Source: Candidatus Omnitrophota bacterium (GTDB taxonomy: Bacteria; Omnitrophota; Gorgyraeia; JAHIPI01). Taken from it: DNA of 43,306 nucleotides. The notes under the pieces were generated by a model that saw only the letters and a list, made by a program, of their open reading frames with translations, was not told where the DNA came from and made no database searches. The stretch spans positions 1 through 43,306 of the forward strand of contig JAHIPI010000002.1 in the NCBI GenBank assembly GCA_018894435.1. The letters run 5' to 3'. The first letter of the stretch is position 1. Each line of letters starts with the position of its first letter. Below are positions 7,080 to 15,888 of the stretch, one piece after another. Both the position numbers and the translations under genes were made by a program.

Positions 7080-8990
7080 ATGGCTAAGATAATAGGAATA
7101 GACTTAGGCACATCAAATTCCGCGGCAGCGTATATGGAGGGCGGCAAGCCTGTTATTATTCCCTCTGCCGAGGGCGCGGGTGTTGCTTCCGGTAAGGCAT
7201 TTCCGTCATATGTCGCGTTTACGAAAGACGGACAGCGTTTAGTGGGCGAGCCGGCGCGCCGGCAGGCGGCTATAAATGCCGAGGGAACCATTCAGGCAGC
7301 CAAGCGGAAGATGGGCACCGATTTCAAGTTTAAAGTCTATGGCAAGGAATATACGCCGCAGCAGATATCGGCCTTCATCCTGCAAAAGATAAAACAGGAC
7401 GCGGAGGCATATCTCGGAGATAAAATCGAGGAAGTAGTCATAACATGCCCTGCGTATTTTGACGACAATCAAAGGACGGCTACGAAAGACGCGGGCGAGA
7501 TCGCGGGTTTGAAAGTTTTAAGAATAATCAACGAGCCGACAGCCGCTTGTCTTGCCTATGGCCTTGAGAAGGCTCAAAAAGCGCAGAAGATCATGGTCTT
7601 CGATCTGGGCGGCGGGACATTGGATGTCACTATAATGGAAATGGACCAGGGCGTATTTCATGTGCAATCGACATCGGGCGACACTCAATTAGGCGGCACG
7701 GATATGGATAAGGTCCTGCTTGAATATATTGCCGGACAATTTAAGCGCGAAACCGGCATAGACATCACGAATGATAAGATGGCCGTCCAGAGACTGCGCG
7801 AAGGCGCTGAAAAGGCGAAGGTGGAATTGTCATCGACGCTTACTACCGATATTAATCTGCCGTTTATTACGGCCGATTCGACCGGCCCCAAACATCTGAC
7901 CATGGCGATCACCCGGGCGAAATTGGAAGACCTGATTTTACCTATAATAGAGCGATGCAAGCATCCTATGGAGCAGGCGATTTCCGACGCGAAATTATCG
8001 CCTAAGGACATAGACCGTATTATCATGGTGGGCGGCCCGACGAGGATGCCTATCATCCAAAAATTTGTTGAAGATTATATAGGTAAAAAGATCGAACGCG
8101 GTGTCGACCCAATGGAGTGCGTGGCGCTTGGCGCGGCTATTCAGGCGGCGATCATTAAAGGCGATGTGAAGGATGTGCTTCTTTTGGATGTCACGCCGCT
8201 TTCTTTGGGCATAGAGACTTTGGGCGGGGTAAACACTAAATTGATAGAAAGAAACGCCTCTATCCCCACACAAAAAAGCCAGATCTTTTCCACCGCAGCG
8301 GACAATCAGACCGCGGTTACGATTAGAGTTTTACAGGGCGAGCGGCAGATGGCGGACGGCAACGTGGAATTAGGCAGATTCGATCTTGTCGGGATACCTA
8401 GCGCGCCTCGCGGCGTGCCGCAGATCGAAGTAAAATTTGATATAGATAGAGATGGCATAGTCCACGTATCGGCAAAGGACCTGGGTACCGGTAAAGAGCA
8501 GTCAATACGCATCACGGCGCCGAAGAAACTTTCCAAGGAAGAGATAGATAAGATGGTCAAGAACGCGGAACAGTTTGCCGCCGAAGACGCGAAGAGAAAA
8601 GAAGAAGTTGAGATAATAAACCAGGCAGACACTCTGACGTACAGTACTGAAAAGTCCCTTAAAGATTACGGCGACAAAGTAAGCCCAGAGGAGCGCGCTG
8701 ATATAGAAGCGAAACTAAATGACCTTAAGAGCGCGGTAAAAGATAAAAATATTTCAAGGATAAAGACCTCCATGGAGGATCTGACCAAGGCGTCCCATAA
8801 ACTTGCCGAGGAGATATATAAACAGGCGTCTGCCAAACAGAAAGAGCAGGGCGGGCCCGAGCAGGCCTCCGGCGCCGGCAGTTCGCAAAAGCAGGCGGAA
8901 GACGGCCCGGCGGGAGCCGAAGGCGGCCCGGCATCCGGCGGGAAAAAGAAAGATGATGACATCATCGACGCGGAATACAAAGAAGAATAA
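7080..8990 (+). CDS. dnaK: Chaperone DnaK (Hsp70)
   Basis: ATP-dependent folding chaperone. ATPase motifs: [10 protein letters not shown] at the N-terminus, [13 protein letters not shown] and [14 protein letters not shown]; the interdomain linker [15 protein letters not shown] leads to the substrate domain; the acidic tail ends [12 protein letters not shown]. 636 residues is normal. Two details differ from common bacterial DnaK: GTSNS instead of GTTNS, and an [18 protein letters not shown] stretch where most have EGxRTTPSVVAF. I recall similar forms from some archaea and candidate phyla. ATG at 7080 is chosen over an upstream in-frame TTG inside grpE. Confidence 0.98.
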   Translation: MAKIIGIDLGTSNSAAAYMEGGKPVIIPSAEGAGVASGKAFPSYVAFTKDGQRLVGEPARRQAAINAEGTIQAAKRKMGTDFKFKVYGKEYTPQQISAFILQKIKQDAEAYLGDKIEEVVITCPAYFDDNQRTATKDAGEIAGLKVLRIINEPTAACLAYGLEKAQKAQKIMVFDLGGGTLDVTIMEMDQGVFHVQSTSGDTQLGGTDMDKVLLEYIAGQFKRETGIDITNDKMAVQRLREGAEKAKVELSSTLTTDINLPFITADSTGPKHLTMAITRAKLEDLILPIIERCKHPMEQAISDAKLSPKDIDRIIMVGGPTRMPIIQKFVEDYIGKKIERGVDPMECVALGAAIQAAIIKGDVKDVLLLDVTPLSLGIETLGGVNTKLIERNASIPTQKSQIFSTAADNQTAVTIRVLQGERQMADGNVELGRFDLVGIPSAPRGVPQIEVKFDIDRDGIVHVSAKDLGTGKEQSIRITAPKKLSKEEIDKMVKNAEQFAAEDAKRKEEVEIINQADTLTYSTEKSLKDYGDKVSPEERADIEAKLNDLKSAVKDKNISRIKTSMEDLTKASHKLAEEIYKQASAKQKEQGGPEQASGAGSSQKQAEDGPAGAEGGPASGGKKKDDDIIDAEYKEE

Positions 8991-9030
8991 CCAACAACCA
9001 TTGCAGCTGGACCAATAACGTAGAAAAATT

Positions 9031-10140
9031 ATGCCAAGCACCAAACGCGATTATTACGAAATATTGGGCGCAAAAAAGAGCGCCACACTTGATGAGATAA
9101 AGAAGGCATATCGCCAGCTGGCCATGAGCCATCATCCCGATCGAGTTCCTTCTGACGAGAAGAAGGCAGCCGAAGAAAAGTTTAAGGAGATCTCAGAGGC
9201 GTATGCCGTATTGTCGGATGCCCAAAAGAGGGCCCTATATGATCAGCACGGACACGCCGGCATAGACCAAAAATACGCTTATGAGGATATCTTCAGGGGC
9301 GCCGACTTTAACAGCGTATTTCAGGATTTAGGCAACGCCGGTTTCAGCGGCAGTATCTTTGAAGATATTTTCAGCGATTTGGGGTTTAATATATCCGGGG
9401 GAAGAAGCAGCCGCGGCCAAAGAGTGCGCAGAGGGCGTGATTTGGAAATCACCGTCGAGATAACTCTTGAAGAAGCGGCTTCGGGTACGGAGAAGACCAT
9501 AACCGTACCGCGATATGATGTCTGCCCCGCCTGCTCCGGTACCGGAGTGAAATCGGGCACAAAAAAGACCGCCTGTTCCCAATGCAGGGGATCAGGTCAG
9601 GTGGTGACATCAAACGGCTTCTTTCAGCTAAGACAGACGTGTCCTCGATGCCGCGGCGAAGGAAACGTTATACAGACGCCTTGCCCCGGTTGCCGCGGAG
9701 AAGGCAGGGTCAAGCAGGTCCATAAAATAAAAGTCAAGATACCTCCCGGAGTTGATACCGGCTCGCATTTGAGAGTCAGGGGCGAGGGAGAAGAAGGCGC
9801 TGCGGGTAGGGGCGATCTATACGTTATTATAGAGATGCGCCAGCATCCGGTTTTCGAAAGGCACCATACCGATCTATTTATGGAGATAACAATAAACTTG
9901 CCTAAAGCGATATTGGGAGGGGAAACAGAGGTGCCTACGCTTGACGGCCACGTAATGATGAAGATACCGCCCGGCACGCAAAGCGGCAAAATATTCAGGA
10001 TTAAAGATAAGGGTATTCCGGATGTCCACACAAAGCGTTCGGGAGATGAATTGGTGAGAGTCAATATTGAAATTCCCAAACGCCTTACGTCCGAACAGCG
10101 AAGGCTGATAGAGGAATTCGCGAAGATATCAGGAAAATAG
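9031..10140 (+). CDS. dnaJ: Co-chaperone DnaJ (Hsp40)
   Basis: Stimulates DnaK ATPase and delivers clients. The J domain is at residues 1-70 with HPD at 35-37. A Gly/Phe-poor linker ([21 protein letters not shown]) follows. Four zinc-binding repeats are intact: [24 protein letters not shown] and CPGCRGEG. Two C-terminal beta domains follow, with [19 protein letters not shown]. 369 residues is normal. It starts 40 bp after dnaK, with no promoter-like sequence in the gap that I trust. Confidence 0.97.
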   Translation: MPSTKRDYYEILGAKKSATLDEIKKAYRQLAMSHHPDRVPSDEKKAAEEKFKEISEAYAVLSDAQKRALYDQHGHAGIDQKYAYEDIFRGADFNSVFQDLGNAGFSGSIFEDIFSDLGFNISGGRSSRGQRVRRGRDLEITVEITLEEAASGTEKTITVPRYDVCPACSGTGVKSGTKKTACSQCRGSGQVVTSNGFFQLRQTCPRCRGEGNVIQTPCPGCRGEGRVKQVHKIKVKIPPGVDTGSHLRVRGEGEEGAAGRGDLYVIIEMRQHPVFERHHTDLFMEITINLPKAILGGETEVPTLDGHVMMKIPPGTQSGKIFRIKDKGIPDVHTKRSGDELVRVNIEIPKRLTSEQRRLIEEFAKISGK

Positions 10141-10141
10141 C

Positions 10142-10417
10142 ATGCCGACATATGAATACGAATGCAAAAAATGCGGGCATCGTTTTGAGATATTTCAACA
10201 GATGTCCGATAAGCCTCTTAAAAAATGCCCCGAATGTTCGTCCGCTGTCAAAAGATTGATGGGAACGGGCGGCGGCATCATATTTAAGGGCTCCGGGTTT
10301 TACGCGAACGATTACAAATCCAAAAAAGATAATGCCGCGCCCAAATCGTGCCCCAATGCCACCAAAGACAGTCCATCCTGCGGCTCGTGCGGGGCAAATA
10401 GTGGCGGCGGCAAATAA
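10142..10417 (+). CDS. FmdB-type zinc-ribbon protein
   Basis: A 91-residue protein opening with MPTYEYECKKCGHRFEIFQ, then a second knuckle KKCPECSSAVKRL: two CxxC pairs form a small zinc ribbon. FIFKGSGFY-like text (IIFKGSGFYANDYKSKK) is typical of the FmdB/CxxC_CXXC_SSSS family, whose role is mostly unknown and is guessed to be regulatory. The C-terminus adds another Cys-rich stretch (CPNATKDSPSCGSCG). It follows dnaJ by one base and overlaps the next start by one base, so it is likely read as part of the chaperone operon. Confidence 0.9.
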   Translation: MPTYEYECKKCGHRFEIFQQMSDKPLKKCPECSSAVKRLMGTGGGIIFKGSGFYANDYKSKKDNAAPKSCPNATKDSPSCGSCGANSGGGK

Positions 10418-10815
10418 TGGCAAACCAAAAAAAGTATTTTTTAAAATTTTGGTTTCCTGTTATAATATACGCTGTCTTGATTTTCTGGGGTTCCTCGCTG
10501 GAGAGCCCTTTTGAGGTAGGCTTTGAAATATACGGTCTCGATAAGATACTTCATGCGCTGGAATATGCCGTGCTGGGGATTCTTTTGGCAAGGGCTCTTG
10601 GCGCCTCCATGCCGGATATTTCATACGGCAGGCTGATATTTATAACTTTTATCATTGGTACTTTTTACGGGCTGACCGACGAATTTCATCAGCAGTTTAC
10701 TCCGGAAAGGACGGCAAGCCTTTTGGACTTAACGGCCGATGCTATAGGCAGTTTCTTAGGCGCTTTGGCATTTATATCATTCAGAAAAAGGTATAAGGCA
10801 ATAATAAATGGCTAA
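10417..10815 (+). CDS. VanZ-like membrane protein
   Basis: 132 residues with about four membrane segments (FWFPVIIYAVLIFWG, HALEYAVLGILLARALG, LIFITFIIGTFYGLTDEF and a final TADAIGSFLGALAFI). DKILHALEYAVLG and GLTDEFHQQFTPERTASLLDLTADAIG match the VanZ-like family (H-x2-EY and DE-x-HQ-x-F-x-P-x-R-x3-D-x3-D-x2-G). VanZ gives low-level teicoplanin resistance in enterococci, but most family members, including probably this one, are of unknown function. Its start overlaps the FmdB stop and its end overlaps the DUF1015 gene by 8 bp. Confidence 0.88.
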   Translation: MANQKKYFLKFWFPVIIYAVLIFWGSSLESPFEVGFEIYGLDKILHALEYAVLGILLARALGASMPDISYGRLIFITFIIGTFYGLTDEFHQQFTPERTASLLDLTADAIGSFLGALAFISFRKRYKAIING

Positions 10816-12100
10816 GATCTCACCTTTTAGGGGCGTATTATATAACAAAGAAAAGATAAAACACTTTGAAACGGTGATATCCCCTCCCTATGATGTTATA
10901 TCCTCTTCGATGCGCGATGAGCTTTACAAGGCAGATCAGTACAATATCGTCAGGATCATATTGGGAAAAGAGCTTACCACCGACAATAAATCATATAATA
11001 AATATACACGCGCCGCTAATTTTATCGATCAATGGCTCGAGATCGGCGCGCTCAAAAAAGATAAGTCGCCCGCCATATATGTATGTGAGCAAAAGTATCT
11101 TCATAAGGGAAAACCCAAAAGCCGCATTGGTTTTATTTCGCTTATGAGGATAGAAGACCCTAAAACAAGCCTCGTCCTTCCGCACGAATATACGTTCTCC
11201 AAGCCGAAAGAAGACAGACTTAATCTTATCCGCGCCGTAAAGGCCAATACGGAGCCCATCTTTTGCATATTTGAAGATGACGCCAATGTCGTTACCAATA
11301 CCTTAAGGGCATATTGCAAAAAGCACGCGCCTATCATAACCGTCCAATTCGAAGGAATAGAGAATAGGGTTTGGACCCTTGCGCAAAGCGCAATAATAAA
11401 AAAGATAGAGCATAGGCTGGACAAGAAACAGGTCTTCATAGCCGATGGCCACCACAGATACGAAGTTTCGCTGGCATTTAGGGATGAGATGCGCCGCAAG
11501 CTTGGGCCAAAAAGAGCGAAAGAATTTGAAAACATCATGGTCTATTTTTCCAGCCTGACCGATGATAATCTTACGATTTTTTCCACATATCGCGTAGTAA
11601 AGAGCCTGGGCAATATAAAATGGAGAGAGGCAGAATCGAAGTTGAAGAGGTATTTTTATATAGAAAATGTAAATACTAAAGACGAGATGTTCAATGCCCT
11701 TGAAACGGCCGGTTCCGATTACGCGTTCGGTGTTTTCTTTAAGGACGGCAGATTCCGCGTGTTGAAGCTGAAAGACGAATCCATGCTGAATGAGGTAATA
11801 AAGGAGAGGAAATCCCGCGAATGGAGGCGCCTCAACGTGACCGTTCTCCATTTTCTGGTGTTTGCCCATATATTTCATATCGAAAAATTTTCATCTAACG
11901 ATGAGAATATAACGTACACCAGAGACGAGGATTATGCTATACAGCAGGTCGCGAAAGGCGAATGCGAAATAGCTTTCTTCCAGCTGCCGACAAAGATGTC
12001 CGAGGTCCGAGATATAGCCAAAAAAGGTGACAGGATGCCGCATAAATCTACGTACTTTTATCCGAAGCCTTTAAGCGGGCTTGTAATGAATAGATTTTAG
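10808..12100 (+). CDS. DUF1015 family protein
   Basis: 430 residues. The N-terminus MAKISPFRGVLYN and the segment ISPPYDVISSSMRDELYKADQYNIVRIILGK are the characteristic opening of DUF1015 proteins, and VFIADGHHRYEVSLAFRDEM in the centre is the other strongly conserved block (GHHRYE). In other genomes this family often lies near serine or phosphoglycerate metabolism genes; here it does not. The biochemical function is unknown. The histidine pair in GHHRYE suggests a metal or phosphate site, which is inference. It shares an 8-bp overlap with the VanZ-like gene and is followed by the second 65-bp repeat. Confidence 0.9.
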   Translation: MAKISPFRGVLYNKEKIKHFETVISPPYDVISSSMRDELYKADQYNIVRIILGKELTTDNKSYNKYTRAANFIDQWLEIGALKKDKSPAIYVCEQKYLHKGKPKSRIGFISLMRIEDPKTSLVLPHEYTFSKPKEDRLNLIRAVKANTEPIFCIFEDDANVVTNTLRAYCKKHAPIITVQFEGIENRVWTLAQSAIIKKIEHRLDKKQVFIADGHHRYEVSLAFRDEMRRKLGPKRAKEFENIMVYFSSLTDDNLTIFSTYRVVKSLGNIKWREAESKLKRYFYIENVNTKDEMFNALETAGSDYAFGVFFKDGRFRVLKLKDESMLNEVIKERKSREWRRLNVTVLHFLVFAHIFHIEKFSSNDENITYTRDEDYAIQQVAKGECEIAFFQLPTKMSEVRDIAKKGDRMPHKSTYFYPKPLSGLVMNRF

Positions 12101-12120
12101 CGAAATAGCCATGGAAGCCG

Positions 12121-12185
12121 TAATCTGGCAATTCTAACCTGGTTAGATTTGTCAGGTTACGAGGAACGTGTCCCGCGTCAAGGCA
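12121..12185 (+). repeat. 65-bp repeat element, copy 2
   Basis: Matches 3543-3607 with six differences by eye. The first 31 bases are identical in both copies. The hairpin is degraded here: only AACCTG and CAGGTT still pair. Like copy 1, it ends in AAGGC a few bases before the next start codon, so it may supply the ribosome-binding site. Confidence 0.8.
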
Positions 12186-12188
12186 ACT

Positions 12189-12833
12189 ATGCATTTAGAT
12201 TCTATCAAAGAAGCGTTAAGGAACGGCGAGGTCAAGAAGGTGGCGGAACTGACCGGCGCCGCCATAAGCGCAAATATTCCGATCAGGGACATCCTTGATA
12301 CGCTTATAAAAGGGATGGACGAGATAGGAAAGAGATTCAAAAATAACGAAATATTTATCCCCGAAGTCCTTATTTCTGCCAAGGCCATGCACGCGGGGCT
12401 CAACATGCTTGAACCGCACTTTTCGAAAAGCGGCATAAAGCCGGTGGGGAAGATAGGCATAGGGACGGTAAAAGGCGATCTTCACGATATAGGGAAAAAT
12501 CTCGTGGCTATGATGTTCAGGGGCGCGGGGTTTGAAGTGCTGGATCTGGGCATAGATGTTCCGGCGGAAAAATTCATTGATACGGCAAAGAATAAAGACG
12601 TCAACATAATAGCGATGTCGTCACTATTGACAACCTCTATGGGCTCAATGAAAGCTGTGATCAGCGAGCTTAAAAAAGAGGGTCTTATGGGCAAAGTAAA
12701 GACAATGGTAGGAGGGGCCCCTGTGACGGAAGATTTTGCCGGATCTATAGGGGCTGACGGCTACGCAAAGGACGCTTCTTCCGCCGTTGACAAGGCAAGA
12801 GAACTTATCGGTTTACGCGCCCGAGACGAATAA
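12189..12833 (+). CDS. Corrinoid (B12-binding) methyl-carrier protein, orphan
   Basis: 214 residues with the two domains of methanol/methylamine/MetH-like corrinoid proteins: a helical cap (residues about 1-85) and a Rossmann-like B12 domain. The lower-axial-ligand motif D-x-H-x2-G is GDLHDIGKN with His at residue 99, followed by the S-x-L motif in MSSLLTTSM and the GGAPVTEDFAGSIGADGYAKDA end. Such proteins carry a methyl group between two methyltransferases, yet none is encoded nearby, so the substrate is unknown. ATG at 12189 is preferred to the GTG at 12168 inside the repeat. It precedes accD by 17 bp; a metabolic link is not obvious. Confidence 0.9.
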   Translation: MHLDSIKEALRNGEVKKVAELTGAAISANIPIRDILDTLIKGMDEIGKRFKNNEIFIPEVLISAKAMHAGLNMLEPHFSKSGIKPVGKIGIGTVKGDLHDIGKNLVAMMFRGAGFEVLDLGIDVPAEKFIDTAKNKDVNIIAMSSLLTTSMGSMKAVISELKKEGLMGKVKTMVGGAPVTEDFAGSIGADGYAKDASSAVDKARELIGLRARDE

Positions 12834-12850
12834 GGTATAATGGAGACAAT

Positions 12851-13696
12851 ATGGCATTATTCGGAAAGCCCAGATATACGATTGTAAAAGTAGCCAAGAA
12901 GAGGCAGGATATTCCCGAGGGGCTGTGGACTAAGTGCGGTGAATGCGGAGAGATAGCATACAACAAGAAACTTGAGGAGAACCTTAAGGTATGCCCCAAA
13001 TGCAATTATCATTTCAAAGTAGGCGCCTACGAAAGAATAGATATGCTGCTCGACAAGAATACCTTCAAGGAGATCGACAAGAATATCCAGTCGAAAGACC
13101 CGCTCAATTTCAAAGGCCCAAAAAAATATAAAGATAAGCTGGAACATGATAAAAAAGCGACGGGGCTGAAAGATGCGGTTGTTTGCGGCGAAGGTAAGAT
13201 AGAGGAAAAGAAACTCGTCCTGGCGGTTACTGATTCCCGATTCATAATGGGTAGTATGGGTTCCGTAGTCGGCGAAAAGATAACGAGGGCCATAGAGAAA
13301 GCGACGCGCGAAAAACTTCCCGTAGTCATATGTTCCGGATCCGGAGGGGGCGCAAGGATGTATGAGGGCATGTTTTCCCTTATGCAGATGGTAAAGACAA
13401 GCGCTGCGGTAAGCAAGCATAATAAAGCCGGACTCCTATTCATTTCATTACTTACAAATCCCACTATGGCGGGCGTAATGGCGAGCTTTGCGTCCTTGGG
13501 CGATGTGATAATGGCAGAGCCGAAGGCTCTTATAGGATTTACCGGCCCAAGGGTAATAGAGCAGACCATAAGGCAGAGATTGCCCCACGGTTTTCAGCAA
13601 TCAGAATTTATGCTTGAGCACGGTTTGATAGATATGGTTGTGCATCGCAAAGACCTGAGAAGCACCATATCAGGTCTTATGGATTATTTATCTTGA
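12851..13696 (+). CDS. accD: Acetyl-CoA carboxylase carboxyltransferase subunit beta
   Basis: With AccA it transfers CO2 from biotin to acetyl-CoA, the first step of fatty-acid synthesis. The N-terminal zinc ribbon has Cys at 29, 32, 48 and 51. The carboxyltransferase core follows: FIMGSMGSVVGEKITRAIE, VVICSGSGGGARMYEGMFSLMQMVKTSAA, LLTNPTMAGVMASFASLGDVIMAEPKALIGFTGPRVIEQTI. 281 residues is normal. GGAGA sits 5 bp before the ATG. A TATAAT at 12836-12841 just upstream might be a -10 box of a very-short-leader promoter, but its -35 (TTTACG) is weak. accA is not in the window. Confidence 0.97.
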   Translation: MALFGKPRYTIVKVAKKRQDIPEGLWTKCGECGEIAYNKKLEENLKVCPKCNYHFKVGAYERIDMLLDKNTFKEIDKNIQSKDPLNFKGPKKYKDKLEHDKKATGLKDAVVCGEGKIEEKKLVLAVTDSRFIMGSMGSVVGEKITRAIEKATREKLPVVICSGSGGGARMYEGMFSLMQMVKTSAAVSKHNKAGLLFISLLTNPTMAGVMASFASLGDVIMAEPKALIGFTGPRVIEQTIRQRLPHGFQQSEFMLEHGLIDMVVHRKDLRSTISGLMDYLS

Positions 13697-13721
13697 AAAT
13701 GATGCCGGTATAATTTATAAT
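13693..13721 (+). promoter_or_regulatory. Putative promoter for the ABC-ATPase gene
   Basis: TTGAAA (13693-13698, overlapping the accD stop), 17-bp spacer and TATAAT (13716-13721). This predicts a start near 13728 and a leader of about 70 nt that contains the tandem repeats at 13732-13797. Confidence 0.6.
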
Positions 13722-13731
13722 ATGTACAAAA

Positions 13732-13797
13732 AGCTATCAGTCATCAGCTATCAGCCATCAGCAGCTGAAAGCTGAAAGCTGAAAGCTGAAAGCTGAA
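13732..13797. repeat. Short direct repeats in the leader of the ABC-ATPase gene
   Basis: Five tandem copies of AGCTGAA occupy 13763-13797, ending three bases before the ATG at 13800. Just upstream, related units CTATCAG, TCATCAG, CTATCAG and CCATCAG alternate from about 13733. The copy number looks open to slippage and would change the spacing of the leader. Confidence 0.85.
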
Positions 13798-13799
13798 AA

Positions 13800-14903
13800 A
13801 TGTCACAAGTAAGCCTAAAAAATGTCACAAAGATATACGGTGAAGACGTAGAAGCGGTAAGAAAGATCTCTTTGGGTGTAGAAAGCAAGGAATTTCTCGT
13901 ACTTGTAGGCCCTTCCGGATGCGGTAAGTCGACTGTTTTAAGGATGATAGCGGGCCTGGAAGACGTTACGAAAGGCGATATATATATAGGCGACAAGCTG
14001 GTCAACGATGTCCCCGCCAAAGACAGGGACATAGCGATGGTATTTCAGAACTATGCGCTCTATCCGCACATGAACGTCTATAATAATATGGCGTTTGGCC
14101 TGAAATTGAGAAAGATCCCCGTAAGCGAGATAGACAACCGCGTGAAAGAAGCCGCGGCTATTTTGGGTATAGACAACCTTTTGAAGAGAAAACCCAAAGA
14201 ATTATCAGGCGGCCAGAAGCAGCGCGTTGCCGTCGGGCGCGCGATAGTGAGAAAACCCCTCGTATTTCTTTTTGACGAACCGCTTTCCAATCTGGACGCA
14301 AAATTTCGGGTGCAGATGAGGACCGAAATACATAAATTGCACAACCGCCTTAAGACCACAATGATATATGTTACGCATGACCAGGTAGAAGCGATGACAT
14401 TGGGCGACAGGGTGGCGGTGATGAGAGACGGCATAATACATCAATGCGATAAGCCCATGAGTATATATGACACTCCGGTGGACAAATTTGTTGCCGGTTT
14501 TATAGGAAGCCCGCCTATGAATTTTGTCAATGGCACAATAAATAAAAAGAACGGGCGGCTGTTTTTTGACGAAGGCAATTTTCAAGTTGGCATAGTGGAC
14601 CAGATGCGAGATGTCCTTTCGCCTTATGCGGGGAAAGACATAATATTCGGCATAAGGCCCGAAGATATATACGACAAGCTGTTTGTAACCAAGGCCCAGC
14701 CGGAGGATACCGTAAGCGTTGTAGTAGATGTCGTAGAGACGATGGGATCGGAAGTTTATCTTTATATCAATACACAAAAGCACTCCTTTATCGCAAGAGT
14801 AGGCAGTCGAAGCACTCCGGAGATGGGCAAGAAGCTGGATGTAGTCTTCGATATGACTAAAGTGCATTTCTTTGACAAAGATACCGAAAAAACGATTGTA
14901 TAA
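13800..14903 (+). CDS. ugpC: ABC transporter ATP-binding protein, UgpC/MsmK/MalK type
   Basis: ATPase subunit of a carbohydrate uptake ABC transporter. Walker A GPSGCGKST at residues 37-45, Q-loop VFQNYALYPHMNVYNNM, signature LSGGQKQRVAVGRAI, Walker B LVFLFDEPLSNLD and H-loop VTHDQVEAMTLGDR are all intact. The C-terminal regulatory TOBE-type domain (from about residue 235, with NFVNGTI and IFGIRPEDIYD) is typical of the MalK group. 367 residues is normal. No permease or binding-protein gene is nearby, so it probably serves transporters encoded elsewhere, as MsmK does. The ROK kinase downstream fits sugar uptake. Confidence 0.93.
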   Translation: MSQVSLKNVTKIYGEDVEAVRKISLGVESKEFLVLVGPSGCGKSTVLRMIAGLEDVTKGDIYIGDKLVNDVPAKDRDIAMVFQNYALYPHMNVYNNMAFGLKLRKIPVSEIDNRVKEAAAILGIDNLLKRKPKELSGGQKQRVAVGRAIVRKPLVFLFDEPLSNLDAKFRVQMRTEIHKLHNRLKTTMIYVTHDQVEAMTLGDRVAVMRDGIIHQCDKPMSIYDTPVDKFVAGFIGSPPMNFVNGTINKKNGRLFFDEGNFQVGIVDQMRDVLSPYAGKDIIFGIRPEDIYDKLFVTKAQPEDTVSVVVDVVETMGSEVYLYINTQKHSFIARVGSRSTPEMGKKLDVVFDMTKVHFFDKDTEKTIV

Positions 14904-14924
14904 TTAAATCATTCTATTATTATA

Positions 14925-15884
14925 ATGAAACGATATATCATAGGGGTGGATATCGGCGGTACGAACACCAAAGTCGCGCTTCTTGATTTCGGCGGGCACA
15001 TCCTTCACAAAAAAGATTTTCTCACCAAAAGTTACGGGAGCGACAGATTACTGGACGGAGTCGCGAAAGAATCTTCAGTTATCCTAAAAGATAAAAGCAT
15101 AAAAAAGACCGAACTTTTGGGGCTGGGAATCGGATTACCAGGCTTGGTAGATTTCAAAAGAGGCCTGGTTTTTTCTTTGACAAATATACCCCGCTGGAAA
15201 GATGTTAAGCTGAAAAGCATACTGGAGAGGAAGCTCCGCATTCCGGTTTTTGTGGATAATGATGTCAAGGTCATGGCGCTGGCGGAGATGAAATACGGCG
15301 CCGGCAAAGGATATAAAGACGCGGTATGCCTTACGCTCGGTACGGGCGTAGGGGGCGCCGTAATAATAAACGGCAGTTTATACAGGGGCGCGTCTCTGGT
15401 CGCCGGGGAAATAGGGCACGTGCCGCTAAACGAAAATGGACCCGCTTGTAATTGCGGCAGTTTTGGCTGCCTTGAAGCATATGTCGGCAGGGAATATTTT
15501 CTTAATAACGTGCGCAAAAAACTGGAACGCTCACCGGACAGCCTCGCCATGAAGATGGCTGAAGGAAATTTATTTTCAGTGACTCCCGAGCTTCTTCAAA
15601 AAGCGGCTTTGAAAGGCGATAGTATTGCCAAAGCGGCGTGGCGGGAGATGGGCACTCATATAGGAAACGCGCTGGCGGGCACAGTCAATCTTCTGAATCC
15701 CGAGATCATAATAATAGGCGGAGGGATTGCGGGGGCCGGAAAGATATTGTTTGATTCCATAAGATCCGCTGTGGATAAGAAGAGCATGAAAATACAGGCG
15801 AAGGCCGTTAGAATAGTTAAAGCAAAACTTGGGAATGATGCCGGTGTAATAGGCGCCGCCGAGATTGTGAAAAGGAACCTTTAG
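14925..15884 (+). CDS. ROK-family sugar kinase (glucokinase-like)
   Basis: Phosphorylates a hexose, probably glucose, with ATP. The phosphate-binding GVDIGGTNTK lies at the N-terminus; GLGIGLPGLVD, VFVDNDVKVMALAEMKYGAG and LTLGTGVGGAVIINGSLYRG follow; the ROK zinc motif E-x-GH-(x)n-CNCGSFGCLE has Cys at 175, 177 and 182. 319 residues is normal for bacterial ROK glucokinases, though N-acetylmannosamine or fructose kinases share these motifs. No Shine-Dalgarno is visible before the ATG at 14925. The lptD gene follows 4 bp later. Confidence 0.92.
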   Translation: MKRYIIGVDIGGTNTKVALLDFGGHILHKKDFLTKSYGSDRLLDGVAKESSVILKDKSIKKTELLGLGIGLPGLVDFKRGLVFSLTNIPRWKDVKLKSILERKLRIPVFVDNDVKVMALAEMKYGAGKGYKDAVCLTLGTGVGGAVIINGSLYRGASLVAGEIGHVPLNENGPACNCGSFGCLEAYVGREYFLNNVRKKLERSPDSLAMKMAEGNLFSVTPELLQKAALKGDSIAKAAWREMGTHIGNALAGTVNLLNPEIIIIGGGIAGAGKILFDSIRSAVDKKSMKIQAKAVRIVKAKLGNDAGVIGAAEIVKRNL

Positions 15885-15888
15885 CGTA

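Noticed and set aside
14872-14904. TTGACA and TATAAT before the ROK kinase gene as a promoter
   Set aside because: The spacer is 21 bp, too long for a standard promoter; read-through from the ABC-ATPase gene is simpler.
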